Shown one piece after another: positions 10,130 to 21,942 of a DNA stretch of 64,000 nucleotides; position 1 is the stretch's first letter; each line of letters starts with the position of its first letter. Source of the DNA: Notolepis coatsorum (taxonomy: Eukaryota > Chordata > Actinopteri > Aulopiformes > Paralepididae). A program made the translations under genes and the position numbers. The stretch is from positions 87,495,796-87,559,795 of the forward strand of contig OZ020589.1 of NCBI GenBank assembly GCA_963971535.1. The letters run 5' to 3'. The notes beneath the pieces are model-generated. The model did no database searches. It saw nothing but the letters and a program-made list of their open reading frames with translations, and had not been told where the DNA came from.

Positions 10130-11080
10130 TTAACACATTGGCGACCGCTGGGACCCGTCTAATATAGTGGTTGAGGACCAGCTTTTGTAAACAGACCGGT
10201 GTCTTTTTGTAGAGCTAAATCTATACTTTATAGTATTGCTATCTGTCCATTCTCATTGTCAATTGAGTTCATAAACCGTCCCTTCAAAATGGCTTAAAGA
10301 AGAAAAAAAAGCATCAATAGGTTGTCATTTTATAGCGCCGTGAATATAAGCATTATAGCGTATTTTGTCTCGTATATTTTCTGGAAGGCTAGTTATAGGG
10401 CTAATAGCTGCTAACGTTATATTCAACGGCATTTCCGTTTTACATATGCTAAAGAAATAACTCAAACTGCATATCATCGGGACTGTCCCAAAGCATGTAT
10501 GCATCAAAGGGGGGCGGGGGACGTCGTTTATTATTATTGATTACCAATAACAGTGGTCGTGTAACTAGCCACATACGCTGATCGGCTGGTTGAGTATCAT
10601 AGCAAGCTCTGATCCGGCTGTAATTTATGTGAAAAAGATCTTACCATGAGCCGGTGAGATACCCCCGAGCATTTCCCCGTTATCGATCGGCATCTGGTAG
10701 ATCGATATGTCCATTGGCTGATGATAAATCCCCTTATTCCATGGTGAAATCTGCGATTCAAAATGTAATCCACGGTACAAGATGCTGAATCGGAATCCGG
10801 GTACTAAAAATCTCCATTGAAAGGGGGAAAAAAAAGTGATCCATTCGCCCACAGGGCATACTGCAGTGGAACGATGGCGCCCCTAAGAGGATCTGGCCGG
10901 TATTGCACATCCTCGAATTCACAGACTAGGGAATATATGCAGTGCCGCTCCGCGACCTTGACCCGGTTATTAAAATGATATAAAAGCAATAACAACTTGC
11001 CACGGCTTTATATGTGATTCTGTCCACAACGCATGGATTCGAAACCTGTATTAACTCGTCGTCGGGCGGCAAAGTGTTAA
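10130..11080 (-). mobile_element. piggyBac-type non-autonomous element
   Basis: The element is bounded by TTAA on both sides, TTAACACATTGGCGACCG at the left and GGCGGCAAAGTGTTAA at the right. The internal sequence read on the minus strand matches the element at 24725-25278 over several hundred bases, including CAGCCAATGGACATAT and a peptide-coding stretch (MPIDNGEMLGGISPAHG) that stops at a GGTAAG donor-like site near 10652. Its right TTAA (11077-11080) is shared with the next element. At 951 bp it cannot encode a transposase. Confidence 0.85.
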
Positions 11081-11342
11081 CACATTGGGGACGAACCACG
11101 TATTTATACGTGCTTCGAATCCATGCGTTGTGGACAGAATCACGTATAAATTGAACGGGCAGAGAAATGGGAGCCGGGCAAGTGAAAGGCTTCATTCGAG
11201 CCACTTGGAACGCGTCCAGCACACTTGATGCATAGTTTGTCCCATTTCATGTCAGGGACCCGATGGACATCAATACTGGAAATCGCAATCAGACCATTGG
11301 AATATTCATTTTGGAATACCTCCTAGCAAAGGTAAGGACTAT

Positions 11343-12276
11343 ATCAAATCAAATCAAATCAAATGTATTTGTAAGGCCCAACAACACACGTTAATGTCCC
11401 CATGGGCCGGACACATCTTCTTTAACACTTTGACTGACCAAGTGTAATTTCTTATTAGTCCCTTGAATGCCCACATCCACTCCAATGTTAACGTTAATAT
11501 TGCCTAATCTATGTTTTAAATTATGGCCATGTGTCTAATCTGCCCGTCGCTTATCAAAGACTCATTTTCCAGTCAACATTGTCATGGCAGATTGTTTTTT
11601 TATCGCTTCATTTCCGTTTTCAAGCATTTAGAAAATCACTTGATTTCACGGAAAAAACAACACAGTCCATGATAATCGCCTTTTACTGGAATATTCTAGA
11701 ACGTTGTCATTGTTCGGCCATGTCATGAATCGTTTTCAAATAAACGCTAGATTATCGATAGTATATGTGTACGCACGCATTTGCGGCGAGCCGAAAATCG
11801 AGTCTCCTATTTCCTGACGGCGCGCACAGTCAAACAGCGATAACACACAATCACATAAAAGCTTATATCTCTGTGAAAACTAGTCTGATTATCCTAATAC
11901 TGATAACAGATTCCTTACCTGAGATCAGATGGTATCCAAATGGTTTATTCCAATTCCCGATCGCCATTCGAAAAAATCGCTCATTTGATTGATCCATCGT
12001 GTATACAGTAAAACACATATTCCCCGCGGCTCCGAGGCTCCAGAGTGAACTCTGGTAGACCCCACTCCCCGGTTACATGAGTGAGAAGTAAAATGTGGAG
12101 TGCGGGTTTTTTTCCCCATTAATTTTCATTGAGTCCAATCCAAAAGGGTGATTTACCATCTGGGAGACGATAGGGGGCGCTTTTTTCACATCTGAGCGCC
12201 TGGGGTGGGCATTCAACCAGCGGGGGGTAAACACGAGAAAACTCGTGGATGGCATTCAAAGTGTTAAACAAGTCAA
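11343..12276 (-). mobile_element. LINE 3' tail, split by a piggyBac insertion
   Basis: The (ATCAA)n run at 11343-11362 and the blocks GTATTTGTAAGGCCCAACAA and TTAATGTCCCCATGGGCC are the reverse complement of the LINE 3' end at 48900-48976. At 11421 the sequence stops at TTAA and picks up again at 12264 with TTAAACAAGTCAA, exactly as in the uninterrupted copy. Hence the element 11422-12267 jumped into this LINE tail. Only about 90 bp of LINE is left, a very short 5'-truncated insertion. Confidence 0.8.
11422..12267 (-). mobile_element. piggyBac-type MITE inside the LINE tail
   Basis: TTAA at 11422-11425 and 12264-12267 flank inverted ends TTAACACTTTGACTG and GGCATTCAAAGTGTTAA. On the minus strand the left end carries the dyad CACGAGTTTTCTCGTG (12232-12247, reverse strand), and the body matches the element at 28461 (GCGCCCCCTATCGTCTCCCA) including the exon-like MAIGNWNKPFGYHL that ends at AGGTAAGG. 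The target is reconstructed by the LINE tail on both sides. It is 846 bp with no transposase. Confidence 0.88.
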
Positions 12277-12525
12277 TGATTTCACATCGATCGCAACGAT
12301 CATATGTCACGTACTCCAAAACGTATGCCGTTGCTGACGTTCAGAGCATCACAAAACCCCCCCCCCCCCCCCCTTTGATGCCTTCATGATGAAACATAAT
12401 ATCTATTATATACCTTTGATTTGGAAATAGTATCGTGTCCAGGCGAGCAACGCGAACGACTTTTGCAAAATGCACACAGCGCTCCATAACTCAGCTTCCA
12501 GGAATTACCCCGGATTGTCTACGAG

Positions 12526-13682
12526 TCATATCGGCCGATACACTGCCGATACCGATCGTTTCTGGTTTTCTTATAGCAGCTGGCAGTATGTAGGTCTAAC
12601 ACAGGCATTCTCAAAGTCCGGTCTAAATTATCTAATCTAATCTTAGAAATTAAGTAAAGTGAATAGTACTGGGTGTTAAGCATAACAGTATCTAAGTTAA
12701 TTTACTTCTGATTATTATAGTCAAAGTATTAAATTTTTCCTATGAACCGAAACTTATAAGATGTTCTCAGTGTTCAGTTTCAGCTATGAAGCATGATAGC
12801 TAATTAGCCAACAGCTGCAAAAACGAATGATGTCAAAAGACATTGATATCAGGAGCTATCTGTAGCTACTGCTAGCTGGCTAGATAACGTTAGACAATGC
12901 CTCATGTATTAAACTAAAGTTAATTGTTTACTGGGTCATTTTGTTTAAACAGTAATGTTAGCTAGGTAGCTAACATTAGCTCACGGAACAACGATAGCTA
13001 GTTAGCCAACGCTATCCAACAACTGCGAAAACGAATGCCAAAATGATTATATCAGACGTTGATATCAGGAGCTATCAGTAGCTAGCCAGCTAGATAACGT
13101 TAGACAATGCCTCATGTATTAAACTAAAGTAAATAGTTTACTGGGTCATTTTGTTTAAACAGTAACGTTAGCTAGGTAGCTAACGTTAGCTCACGGAACA
13201 ACGATAGCTAGTTAGCCAACACTATCCAACAACTGCGAAAACTAATGCCAAAATGATTATATCAGACGTTGATATCAGGAGCCATCAGTAGCTAGCCAGC
13301 TAGATAACATTAGACAACGCCTCATGCATTAAACTAAAGTGAATAGTTGACTGGGCCATTTTGTTTAATGCTTGTTATGTTGAAAGAGGAGCTGCACTCG
13401 ACTCGACTCTTGCCGGAGCCCGGAGCATTTGTTGACATGACGTGTCTGTGATGGGGGGGGGGGGCAAGGCGTGCACTGCTGCAGCAGCCAGCAGCTGTGT
13501 GTGTGCCTGAGAGAAGACAGTGAGTGAGAACTCCGCTGAGAATTGGATCATGTTTTTCACGCGTGTCATCAATCGGTTTTCACGATCGGTGAAAATAAAG
13601 CATTATCGGAATTCACCAATCTCATATTTATACTGAATATGGGCCGATACCGATCGCTGGCCGATCGATCGGGGCATCCCTA
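12526..13682 (-). mobile_element. hAT-type element, left end missing
   Basis: The right end GATCGATCGGGGCATCCCTA is the mirror of the left end TAGGGATGCCCCGATCGATC seen at 37719. The left margin starts abruptly within TCATATCGGCCGATACACTG. The body holds a triplicated block of about 208 bp. No transposase is left, and no target duplication can be tested because one end is gone. Confidence 0.7.
12797..13372. repeat. Tandem triplication of about 208 bp
   Basis: Three successive copies share GATAGCTAGTTAGCCAACGC, GACGTTGATATCAGGAGC, GATAACGTTAGACAATGCCT and TTTACTGGGTCATTTTGTTT. The third copy is shortened. Related single copies lie in hAT elements at 37975-38270 (inverted) and 40550-40830. Confidence 0.85.
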
Positions 13683-14088
13683 ATCGGTACCATAGTCGGT
13701 ACCTTAACATGTGTGTAATGTTACTAGACGAGAGGGAGCCTTTTACACAAATTTATATATTACTGTCCCGTGTCTTGGGTCTTTGGAAAGACCAGACGAG
13801 GTCAAAGGAGTTAGATCATATTTACTGAGGCCGGATAATGTTGATATTTAAACATAATACATGATCATGTGGTTTATTTTTCCGTGGTGTGTTACAACAA
13901 TAAATAACTAAATGTTCTGAATAAATAACAATGTTGAAATTGAGAAGTTTGGACTTATTTTTCATAACAGAAAAAAAGATAAAAAGATAAGTGTTATTAC
14001 AGAAAGTACCGAAAAAAGGTACCGTTGGGTACCGATACTGAATTCCAGGAACTGGTACCGGTATTGGTTCAAACGGTACCCAACCCTA
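13683..14088. mobile_element. GGTACC-rich transposon remnant, right end
   Basis: The right end AAACGGTACCCAACCCTA is the mirror of a left end TAGAGTTGGGTACCGAAC at 39983. Upstream are the repeated words GGTACCGTTGGGTACCG and AACTGGTACCGGTATTGG. The left end is not clear. It is non-coding. Confidence 0.5.
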
Positions 14089-14465
14089 ATGTTCAGTTAG
14101 GCCTGATAGACCGACTCATCTTTACAACTAACAGACATTCTATGCTGCCCTAATTTGTCTCTTCATCAAGGACTTGTGGAAAGCGAATTGATGGCGGTGC
14201 ACATGGTCTCTTTGACATTGCAGCATAAGAGAGGTGACGGGGAATCGATAGAGCTTTATCTCTGACCCGAAGCATGGGAACAGCTAAGACCCCCCGCTAT
14301 CCGGGATTAAGGTGTAAATTAAAGACTCCACACCTAAAACCAACATCCATCTTCTCAGCCAGGCCTCCTGGCACCAATAACCAATAATCAAATGATATGT
14401 TATCGATTAAATATTGATACGGTAATATGAGAGAACACTATCCATGTAGCAGAAGTTACATTAAT
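14089..14465. other. Spacer carrying a copy of the 8623-8663 block
   Basis: Bases 14103-14143 repeat 8623-8663 with one mismatch (CTGATAGACCGACTCATC...). The rest shows no recognised feature. The block might mark a segmental duplication or the two sides of a locus split by the 5.4 kb of transposons between them. Confidence 0.4.
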
Positions 14466-15416
14466 TTAACCCTTTCAGTGACATTCACGAGTTAACACGT
14501 TTCTGAGCCCCGACCGTTGAGTGCCAATCACGTGTTAACACGTTCCTGGGTCGTTTTTCTTTTTTTTCGATTTTAATACCCTATTCAATGTCAGGGAGCT
14601 ATATGTTGCCTGTAAAAGACATACTGGGACTCCGAAGGTGCAGTACCGGCCGCATCCTACCAGGCGGCGTTATCGAGCACCCTTTCAAACATTGCGTCTT
14701 GGGCTGTGCGTCGATTATATGGGTCCGGGCGGACTTTTCTTTGTCGGGCAAGTGAAGCGGTTGTCCTGATCGGATTGAGAAGAATCAAGTACTCCCGATC
14801 TGTGTTTTGTGATGGATTATGTTGGCGACAAGATGGACATAATTACTTGGAATGGCGATCAGATAATTGGAATATTCTTTTTGGGGCACATCCGAGTCAA
14901 GGTAAGGGCTATATGATATCAATCTTGCGTTGATCCGAGCATGCCTTCATTGCGATCCAAAAGTGTAACGTTACTCCACAACGTATGCCGTTGGTGGCGA
15001 TCAGAGCATAAAAAAACGACCCCCCCCCCCCACCCTTTCATGCATGCATGATGAAACATAATACCTATCATATGCATTTGATATTTTAATTGTAGCGTGT
15101 GCAGGGACGAAATGCCAATGCATTTAGTATAATACACGTTGCGTGCTATTACCAGCCTCCCAGGAATTACCCTAGACCGCTCGAAAACCATACTTATATT
15201 CACCACGGTATAAAACGGGAACGTATGGATGAAAAAAGATTAAATTTTTTGCATCTTGACCGGAAGAAACTCAGTGTCAAATGACCATAGTATTGTATCC
15301 ATAGCTATAACATAGAATATAGTTATAGCTCTACAAATAAGGTGATGGACTCCATTAGTTTAATGCTGGCACTGAATAGATGGGCCCCGGAAACAACGTG
15401 GCACCCAAAGTGGTAA
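14466..15416 (+). mobile_element. piggyBac-type non-autonomous element
   Basis: Left end TTAACCCTTTCAGTGACA with two subterminal dyads: CACGAGTTAACACGT near 14486-14500 and ACGTGTTAACACGT at 14530-14543, 43 bp apart. The exon-like stretch (SDNWNILFGAHPSQG) ends at GGTAAGGGC near 14900. A poly-C run is at 15020-15031. The right end GGCACCCAAAGTGGTAA shows the right TTAA mutated to GTAA. It is 951 bp, the same size as the elements at 10130 and 17427. Confidence 0.88.
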
Positions 15417-16292
15417 AAGGGGAATTTTACTTAAAATAGGTATCTTTTCTGCAAAAGTTGACATTTTTCTAAAGAAAATGTAAAGATCTTTTTCTGTTAT
15501 CTAATGAGTTTTGAGTTCTCAGAGTACAGTCGGAACAATACAACTCTATAATCATCAAACTGCACTGCCTGAGATGGTTCAAATACACTTTTATGGACAG
15601 TCATGTTAACATAACAGAAAATAAAACTAATAAAAGTCAGTTGAAATCGAGTCAATGCAATTCAATGATGTTATCAGATTGCATTTTCCTCACTTTGAGC
15701 ACTCATAAAAAAAAGAAAAAAATCATAAAAAAAGAGAAAAAGATCATAAGGAATTACAACCGAAAAGACAATCCTTTAAATAGGAATGAGATCATCTGGC
15801 TGATTCATCTGAAATCATATAAGAGACCCGTCATACGTTTTAAAGATCCCATATTGTAGTTAAATAGGTCTTTGAGGTGTTTTTGAGAGAGTATATGCAT
15901 CACATTATGCATTCTAGCAGCCTCTACATCCCTCTGTTTCAGTCCTGTATTACAAGATGTTTCAGTATCTGTATTACAGACTCTGTAACGAGCGAGCCGC
16001 CTTGATCATACAAACACGATCATTATTGTACATCTAGCAATGCTGTGTGAGCCTGTGCCGTCGAACGAAATCCAGATCAAACTGTCAAACTAAGCGTTGC
16101 AAATCAAATAAGATCCAGCAATGTCATATCAAACTTACTACTAAACATCTCATCAGAAACATATTTTAGGTTCAACTTTAGGTAGGAAATACAACGTTAC
16201 GAGCAAATGAGTCAAGGACGTACACTGCAATGTGTGACATTACGTAAAGACGAAAATCCAAAGGACTCATTTAAAGGCACAGTTTCTGAATA
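15417..16292. other. No recognised feature
   Basis: AT-rich sequence with A-rich runs at 15708-15750. A stretch near 15593-15859 is open by composition only. No transposon ends are recognised. It may be unique sequence. Confidence 0.4.
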
Positions 16293-16300
16293 GGGCTGGG

Positions 16301-17138
16301 TAGGCCTGCCGCGATAAGCAATAAATCGATTAATTGCCGCGATAATTAAAATTAATGCAATGATTTTGACGGGCGCGATTAATTGCTATTTGCACGTTTG
16401 TTTTAATGAGGCGGAACCAGTGCCCATTGTCAGTCACTGTCCGTGTTGGGAGGCGGGCCGCTGGCTTTACTACAGAGCAGAGAGCACAGCACAGGAGCTC
16501 CGTGGGGCAACACCACATAGCTTAACTACATTTCTCAATAGTGTTGCTCCTTTTAACCAAGTAGCGTTATTTGTAGTGTAACGTTAGCGTTTTAACGTTA
16601 GTAGCTAACGTTAAAACTAACTTAAAGTTAGTTGTTCACCAACAATCTCAACATTTGTTTTATCATTAGCTCATGTCGATCTACTAGTAGCATCAGCAAG
16701 CTAACGTTAGCTGGCCCCAGTCCACTAGCAGCATGTCGATCTACCAGCAGCATCAGCAAGCTAACGTTAGCTGGCCCCAGTCCACTAGCAGCATGTCGAT
16801 CTACCAGCAGCATCAGCAAGCTAACGTTAGCTGGCCCCAGCCCATTAGCAGCATGTCGAAGTAGTAGTAGCATCAGCAAGCTAACGTTAGCTGGCCCCAG
16901 TCCACCAGCAGCATCAGCAAGCTAGGATAATAACAACAATACTTCCGGTCCGGTCGGTGGGCTTCAAAATAAAAGTCTAAAACACCGGAAAAGACGGAGC
17001 GGTGGGCTTCAAAATAAAAGTTTTGGGAAATAAATTTCTCAAAAAAAAATTCTCTAACCGGTCGCAATAATATCGCTTATCGCGATATTTTCGGGGGCAA
17101 TTAATCGCCCAGCAAAATTTGTTATCGTGGCAGGCCTA
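16301..17138. mobile_element. hAT-type MITE with perfect 8-bp target duplication
   Basis: The ends are TAGGCCTGCCGCGATAA and TTATCGTGGCAGGCCTA. Both are flanked by GGGCTGGG (16293-16300 and 17139-17146). The subterminal regions are rich in AATCGATTAATTGC-type words. The 838-bp element contains a 60-bp tandem repeat and no transposase. Because the target was itself GGGCTGGG in TAGGGCTGGGTGC, it probably landed in the end of another hAT-like element. Confidence 0.92.
16674..16922. repeat. 60-bp tandem repeat, about 4 copies
   Basis: The unit includes CATGTCGATCTACCAGCAGC, ATCAGCAAGCTAACGTTAGC and TGGCCCCAGTCCACTAGCAG. Each copy contains the dyad GCTAACGTTAGC. Since 60 is divisible by three, both strands are open across it; this is not a protein. 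Confidence 0.93.
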
Positions 17139-17426
17139 GGGCTGGGTGCAAAATCTGACTGTGTTATCTTCCTTTACAGTTTGACTGTTAGTAGTATGGA
17201 TTGGCACAAACTATGTATTCCCAGATCAAGTACTTGCATTAATTACTTGAGTAGTGCTAGAGTACTTGTTAAGGGAAATCTATTTTTAGAACACATCTTA
17301 AAATGCATGTAACTTATGGAAGCAGCAGAAACTAGATTAACGAGACACACACACACACACACAGACTATCGGTTTTATTATGTCTCGCTCCACAGACATA
17401 ACAATGCACAGCAATATACCCGATGC

Positions 17427-18377
17427 TTAACACTTTCCCCGCCAATCACGTTGTACGACGTGTTTCAAGTTCATCCGAATTCTGCCAATCCACGGTGTAC
17501 GACGTTATTGAGATCATATTTCATATTTTCGCCATGGTATTCATATTTCCCTCACGGAGCCTGGTCTGATGCTGTGTGAGCCGGCACAACTCTGCAACGC
17601 TTCAATACTGCCCCCTGGTGGATGATCGGCGAGTTGCCAAACCGGAAATGGCCGGTTGGATATCGGTGCGTCTCCTAAATGCGTCCGGCCACTCGCATAT
17701 CGTTGCAGGACTCTAGCCACACACCGTGGATATGGATCGCTGCCATAACTCAATAATCGACATGATTTGGGCGTGTATTGTTATTATACAAACCGGAAAT
17801 GGATCGACTCGATCCCCATCAAATAACTGGGATCTTTTTGCTCCAGTCTCATCGCCCAACGGTAAGAGGAGGCTGACGTTACTTTTTATTATTATCCATG
17901 CAAACTGCTCGGATCTATATATTATCACCCATACTACATAAAGCATTTAAAGACGATCACGGAATTATAAACGACCCCCCCCCCCCCCTCCGTTCATCTG
18001 CGCATGATCAGTCATAACGTTTAGGATAATGTACAGTTGACATTTTTAATATAGCGTGGATCGGCAACAAACGGCATTTGATAATCTATATATGCATTTA
18101 TGCCTATATCTCACGTTCTAGGAATTACTGCAGAAAACCATAAAAACATATTTATATTCTAGACGGTATTTTCGTATGAATGTGTGAATGAAAAAGTAAA
18201 ACGTTCCTACATCCTGAACGATAGATAATCGATGTTGAATGGGCCATGGTAATGTCAATTTAGCAATACAATTTAAAAAGTTATAGCCCTGCAAAGAAGG
18301 TGAACATCTCCATAGACTTACAGTACTGGCAGAGAATGGTATAAGATGCTGAAAGTGCGTGGCAGGGAATGTGTTAA
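17427..18377 (+). mobile_element. piggyBac-type non-autonomous element
   Basis: Left end TTAACACTTTCCCCGCC with dyads CACGTTGTACGACGTG (17447-17462) and CACGGTGTACGACGTT (17491-17506), 44 bp apart. Right end GTGGCAGGGAATGTGTTAA. An exon-like frame from 17729 (MDMDRCHNSI ... NNWDLFAPVSSPNG) ends at CGGTAAGAGG near 17860. Poly-C at 17974-17988. The 951-bp length equals that of two other elements in the window, so these are one group with a common internal deletion plan. Confidence 0.9.
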
Positions 18378-18600
18378 CACATTGACCGCCGAGGTCGCTG
18401 TAGGCGTATGGCATCGTATGTTATATATATATATTTTTTTGTAAATAATAAATGGGTTTGTACAGAATCCCAAAAGCAACAACGTCTGTTATAAGCTACT
18501 TTGCTAAGCTATCCTGGTGCCGTTACTTTCATGCCGACAAGTTGATGTCACACAGCCAGACACGTTACACACTCTCTCCGCAGCAGGTCTCTCCGCTCAT
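18374..18600 (+). mobile_element. Left end of a second piggyBac-type element, truncated
   Basis: The TTAA at 18374-18377 is shared with the preceding element and is followed by TTAACACATTGACCGCCG and GAGGTCGCTGTAGGCG. After about 45 bp the sequence turns into an AT run and no second dyad or right end follows. The true right limit is unknown. Confidence 0.5.
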
Positions 18601-18602
18601 GG

Positions 18603-18683
18603 AACGTCTGTATCAATAGTCCACTAAGGGACGTCTGTATCAATAGTCCACTAAGGTACGGCTGTATCAATAGTCCACTAAGA
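18603..18683. repeat. 27-bp tandem repeat, 3 copies
   Basis: The unit ACGTCTGTATCAATAGTCC + ACTAAGG is repeated three times up to the left edge of the hAT at 18684. Part of a further copy (GGACGTCTGTATCAAT) resumes after the hAT at 22980, so the hAT inserted inside this array. Confidence 0.85.
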
Positions 18684-19301
18684 CAGCGGTTCTCAACACG
18701 GGTGCCGCGGAGAGCTGCCAGGGAATGTTTCTTCAAAAATATAGAATGACAACTATTTAACTAAACAAATAGTCTATCTAGTGCTTCATGTGTATACAAT
18801 AATTGCCTAATCTAATAACATGAACTAAAAAAGAAATCGATCAAAATGTCTTGCTCTTGACTTATAATAATAACTTCACCAACTTAACGTCCGCGGGAGG
18901 CGTCATTACTTTTACCAACCATTTCCAGAGCAGTCGTATTCGTGTGACATCACGGGTCCTATGTCCGTTATCAAGGAAATGCCAAGCGGCTATCGGCAAT
19001 CGTCGTCATTGAAAATTGATAATAATCACTAAATGCATTCAGTGCTGGATCTAATCAAATGGATTTATCGAGACACATTATGGAAAGTGCAAGACCGGGC
19101 CGCGTCTATTCGAAACCCAAACGGTACATACTTCCGCGTGCGCGTTTTCGCAACCGGACCACACAGCTTCTGAAAAGTGCTAATTACACGCTTCCGACGG
19201 CGATGGTCTACTCACCAAGTGCAGAACACGTGAGTGTATCAGCCGCTGTGTTATGATTATTATGATACAAAATGTGAACGAATGAATGAATATATCATCT
19301 G

Positions 19302-20060
<759 letters not shown>

Positions 20061-20400
20061 ATATTTATTTATACATTTAGACCTGAAACGCCTGCTAATA
20101 ATGCATTATATAGTGTTACAAAGGATCAAACCGAATATATATATTTATTTATTGATATATATTGCATAGTATTTGTATATCGTTTGATATCCCCTGTATA
20201 TTCCTTGTACATATACACGGAATATCCCTTTAGCCCAGACCATAATAGTTCATTCTCCTATTGGACAGCGGTCCACCGGCGCCAGGGACCGGCCTCCGGA
20301 GCCAGGTTCAAAGTCACCGTCAAGATGTGTCTGGACATGCCCGGCCTTGCCCAGGGATACGCGACAGAAATGAGATTGGAACTAGTTTGTTCACCGTGCG

Positions 20401-20408
20401 TATAAATA
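20401..20408 (+). promoter_or_regulatory. TATA box of the LTR
   Basis: TATAAATA lies in GTGCGTATAAATACGGCGC. It is the only good TATA element in the LTR and is followed by a C/T-rich stretch suitable for initiation about 30-50 bp downstream. Confidence 0.5.
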
Positions 20409-20643
20409 CGGCGCAGGTGAATATAGAAGCCCCTTACCTCCTTACCCCTTCGTCCATTTAGTATGTTACCGATAAGTTGAAGCCTCACCCACGATACAAC
20501 GTGCGGTGAAGTATGGCCTGTTTGGCCCCAGAATAGAGCATTGAGACGCGTGCGAATTAGTAACTGAATTGTCAGAGTTTGGCGCTATACCGTCGAGTGC
20601 GACATATTTCTATTAGGTAAATAATAGTCTATTTGTGTATAGT

Positions 20644-21942
20644 CAGGGAGCGAAATTAACTTTTTGACTCACCGGCCAGTGGCGGGTAGATGGGAAGAGT
20701 CTACCCGCCAAGCATATTTCTTACCTGCCAATATATATTTTATATATACAATTTTTTTTTAAATAAAATATATATTATATAATCATACTTGTAGTTGTAT
20801 TATCTGCGAGACATCGCCACCACGCAATAAGTCAAAATGCTTGCTATCTGCAAACAGCTCCACTGTCTGTTTTGGCTGTGTTGCTCTTCTAGAAAAATAA
20901 TCCTTTCAGGGTTGCCTATTGAAATACTGTACACTTTCCTACTGTACACTTTCCTGATTAATTGAAATGGGGGACCCTGATGTAAACAAGACGAAAGTCT
21001 TTCTCTGGTCTGCATCCCCTTAACAATTGTGTGTATTGAGCTGTACTGTATTGTACCCATTCTGCAATCTGTTAATAAAGTTTTCAATCAATCAATCAAT
21101 CACACCTCCAGTACAGAAACATTGTTTGAGTTTGCGTGTCAGGTAGACCATTGATTGACAGTCGAGTCTGCCAATTACATCACATCGCTTGCACTCCGGT
21201 GCTGCAGCTGGACCCATTGCCCACCTCTGCTGTTGATAACGCTAGCCAAGTTATTATACACACAGATACACAGTGGGCCAGTGACTTTGGTGTAGGGGTG
21301 TAACAATGCATCGATCCTAAGGGGGAAATTCAACTGCATCGATTTGAAAATGTTAGAATAGATTATCGCAATTTTGATGTGTACACGTTATGTTATTGTC
21401 ATGTCCGTTACAGCCAACACACCGACATACGCTACTGCATCAACGTTATAATTAACAAAGCAAGGCATTCGTTTTGTTGCATTAACGTTATATTACTATT
21501 GCTATCGATAAATCTAGGTGTTCTAAAATCTATTGCTATTGGTAAGAGAGACTATAATAAGTTGGTGTCTCGGAAAACGAGAGCCCTGATCGCGGAGTTT
21601 CAGGAAGTAAACAAGAAAAATTAGAGCTTCCGATTGGTCATTTGCTTTATTTCCCATGAAACCAGTCACTTCACTCTACTGTGATTGGCTTGAGTGCAAT
21701 GTGGGACTTGTAGTTTTTTAACGATCTCGCAGCGGAGGAAAAAAAAGACGAGAGAGGCTATAATCTGTATTCGCACAGCGTGCGCGTAATTGATTTTTAC
21801 CGTTCGCATACAAATATTTTTAGGGGCCTGCTTATGAACTACACGTCTACACGCCACACGGCGGGCAGCCCTCTAAGTGTCATGCGCCAAAGGTAAAAAC
21901 AGACCGCCCCTGGCGGGCGGCGGGCTTTAGTTTCGGTCCCTG
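20644..21942. mobile_element. hAT-type element, CAGGGAGCGAAATTAAC family, copy 1
   Basis: Ends CAGGGAGCGAAATTAACTTT and TTAGTTTCGGTCCCTG, flanked by TGTATAGT at 20636-20643 and 21943-21950 (perfect). The subterminal CACCGGCCAGTGGCGGGTAG and CCCCTGGCGGGCGG words match the element at 40214-41137. Inside is the module CATTCTGCAATCTGTTAATA + AAG followed by (TCAA)n at about 20970-21100, which recurs in other hATs here. It has no transposase. Confidence 0.92.

Larger units (their letters stand above)
11077..12525 (+). mobile_element. piggyBac-type element, left end and body; right part lost
   Basis: It begins TTAACACATTGGGGACG and has the subterminal dyad CACGTATTTATACGTG at 11097-11112, with a degenerate second copy 44 bp further. 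The exon-like stretch MDINTGNRNQTIGIFI ends at the GGTAAGGACT site near 11330. It is then interrupted by a LINE tail and a second piggyBac (11343-12276), after which the body resumes (CAAAACGTATGCCGTTG, poly-C at 12357-12373, CCAGGAATTACCC) as in the element at 14466. A hAT-type sequence starts at about 12526 and the right end is gone. Confidence 0.75.

Noticed and set aside
16628..16925. Repeat-rich open frames on both strands (LTLAGPSPLAACRSTSSISK)
   Set aside because: They are the 60-bp tandem repeat in frame; both strands are open equally.
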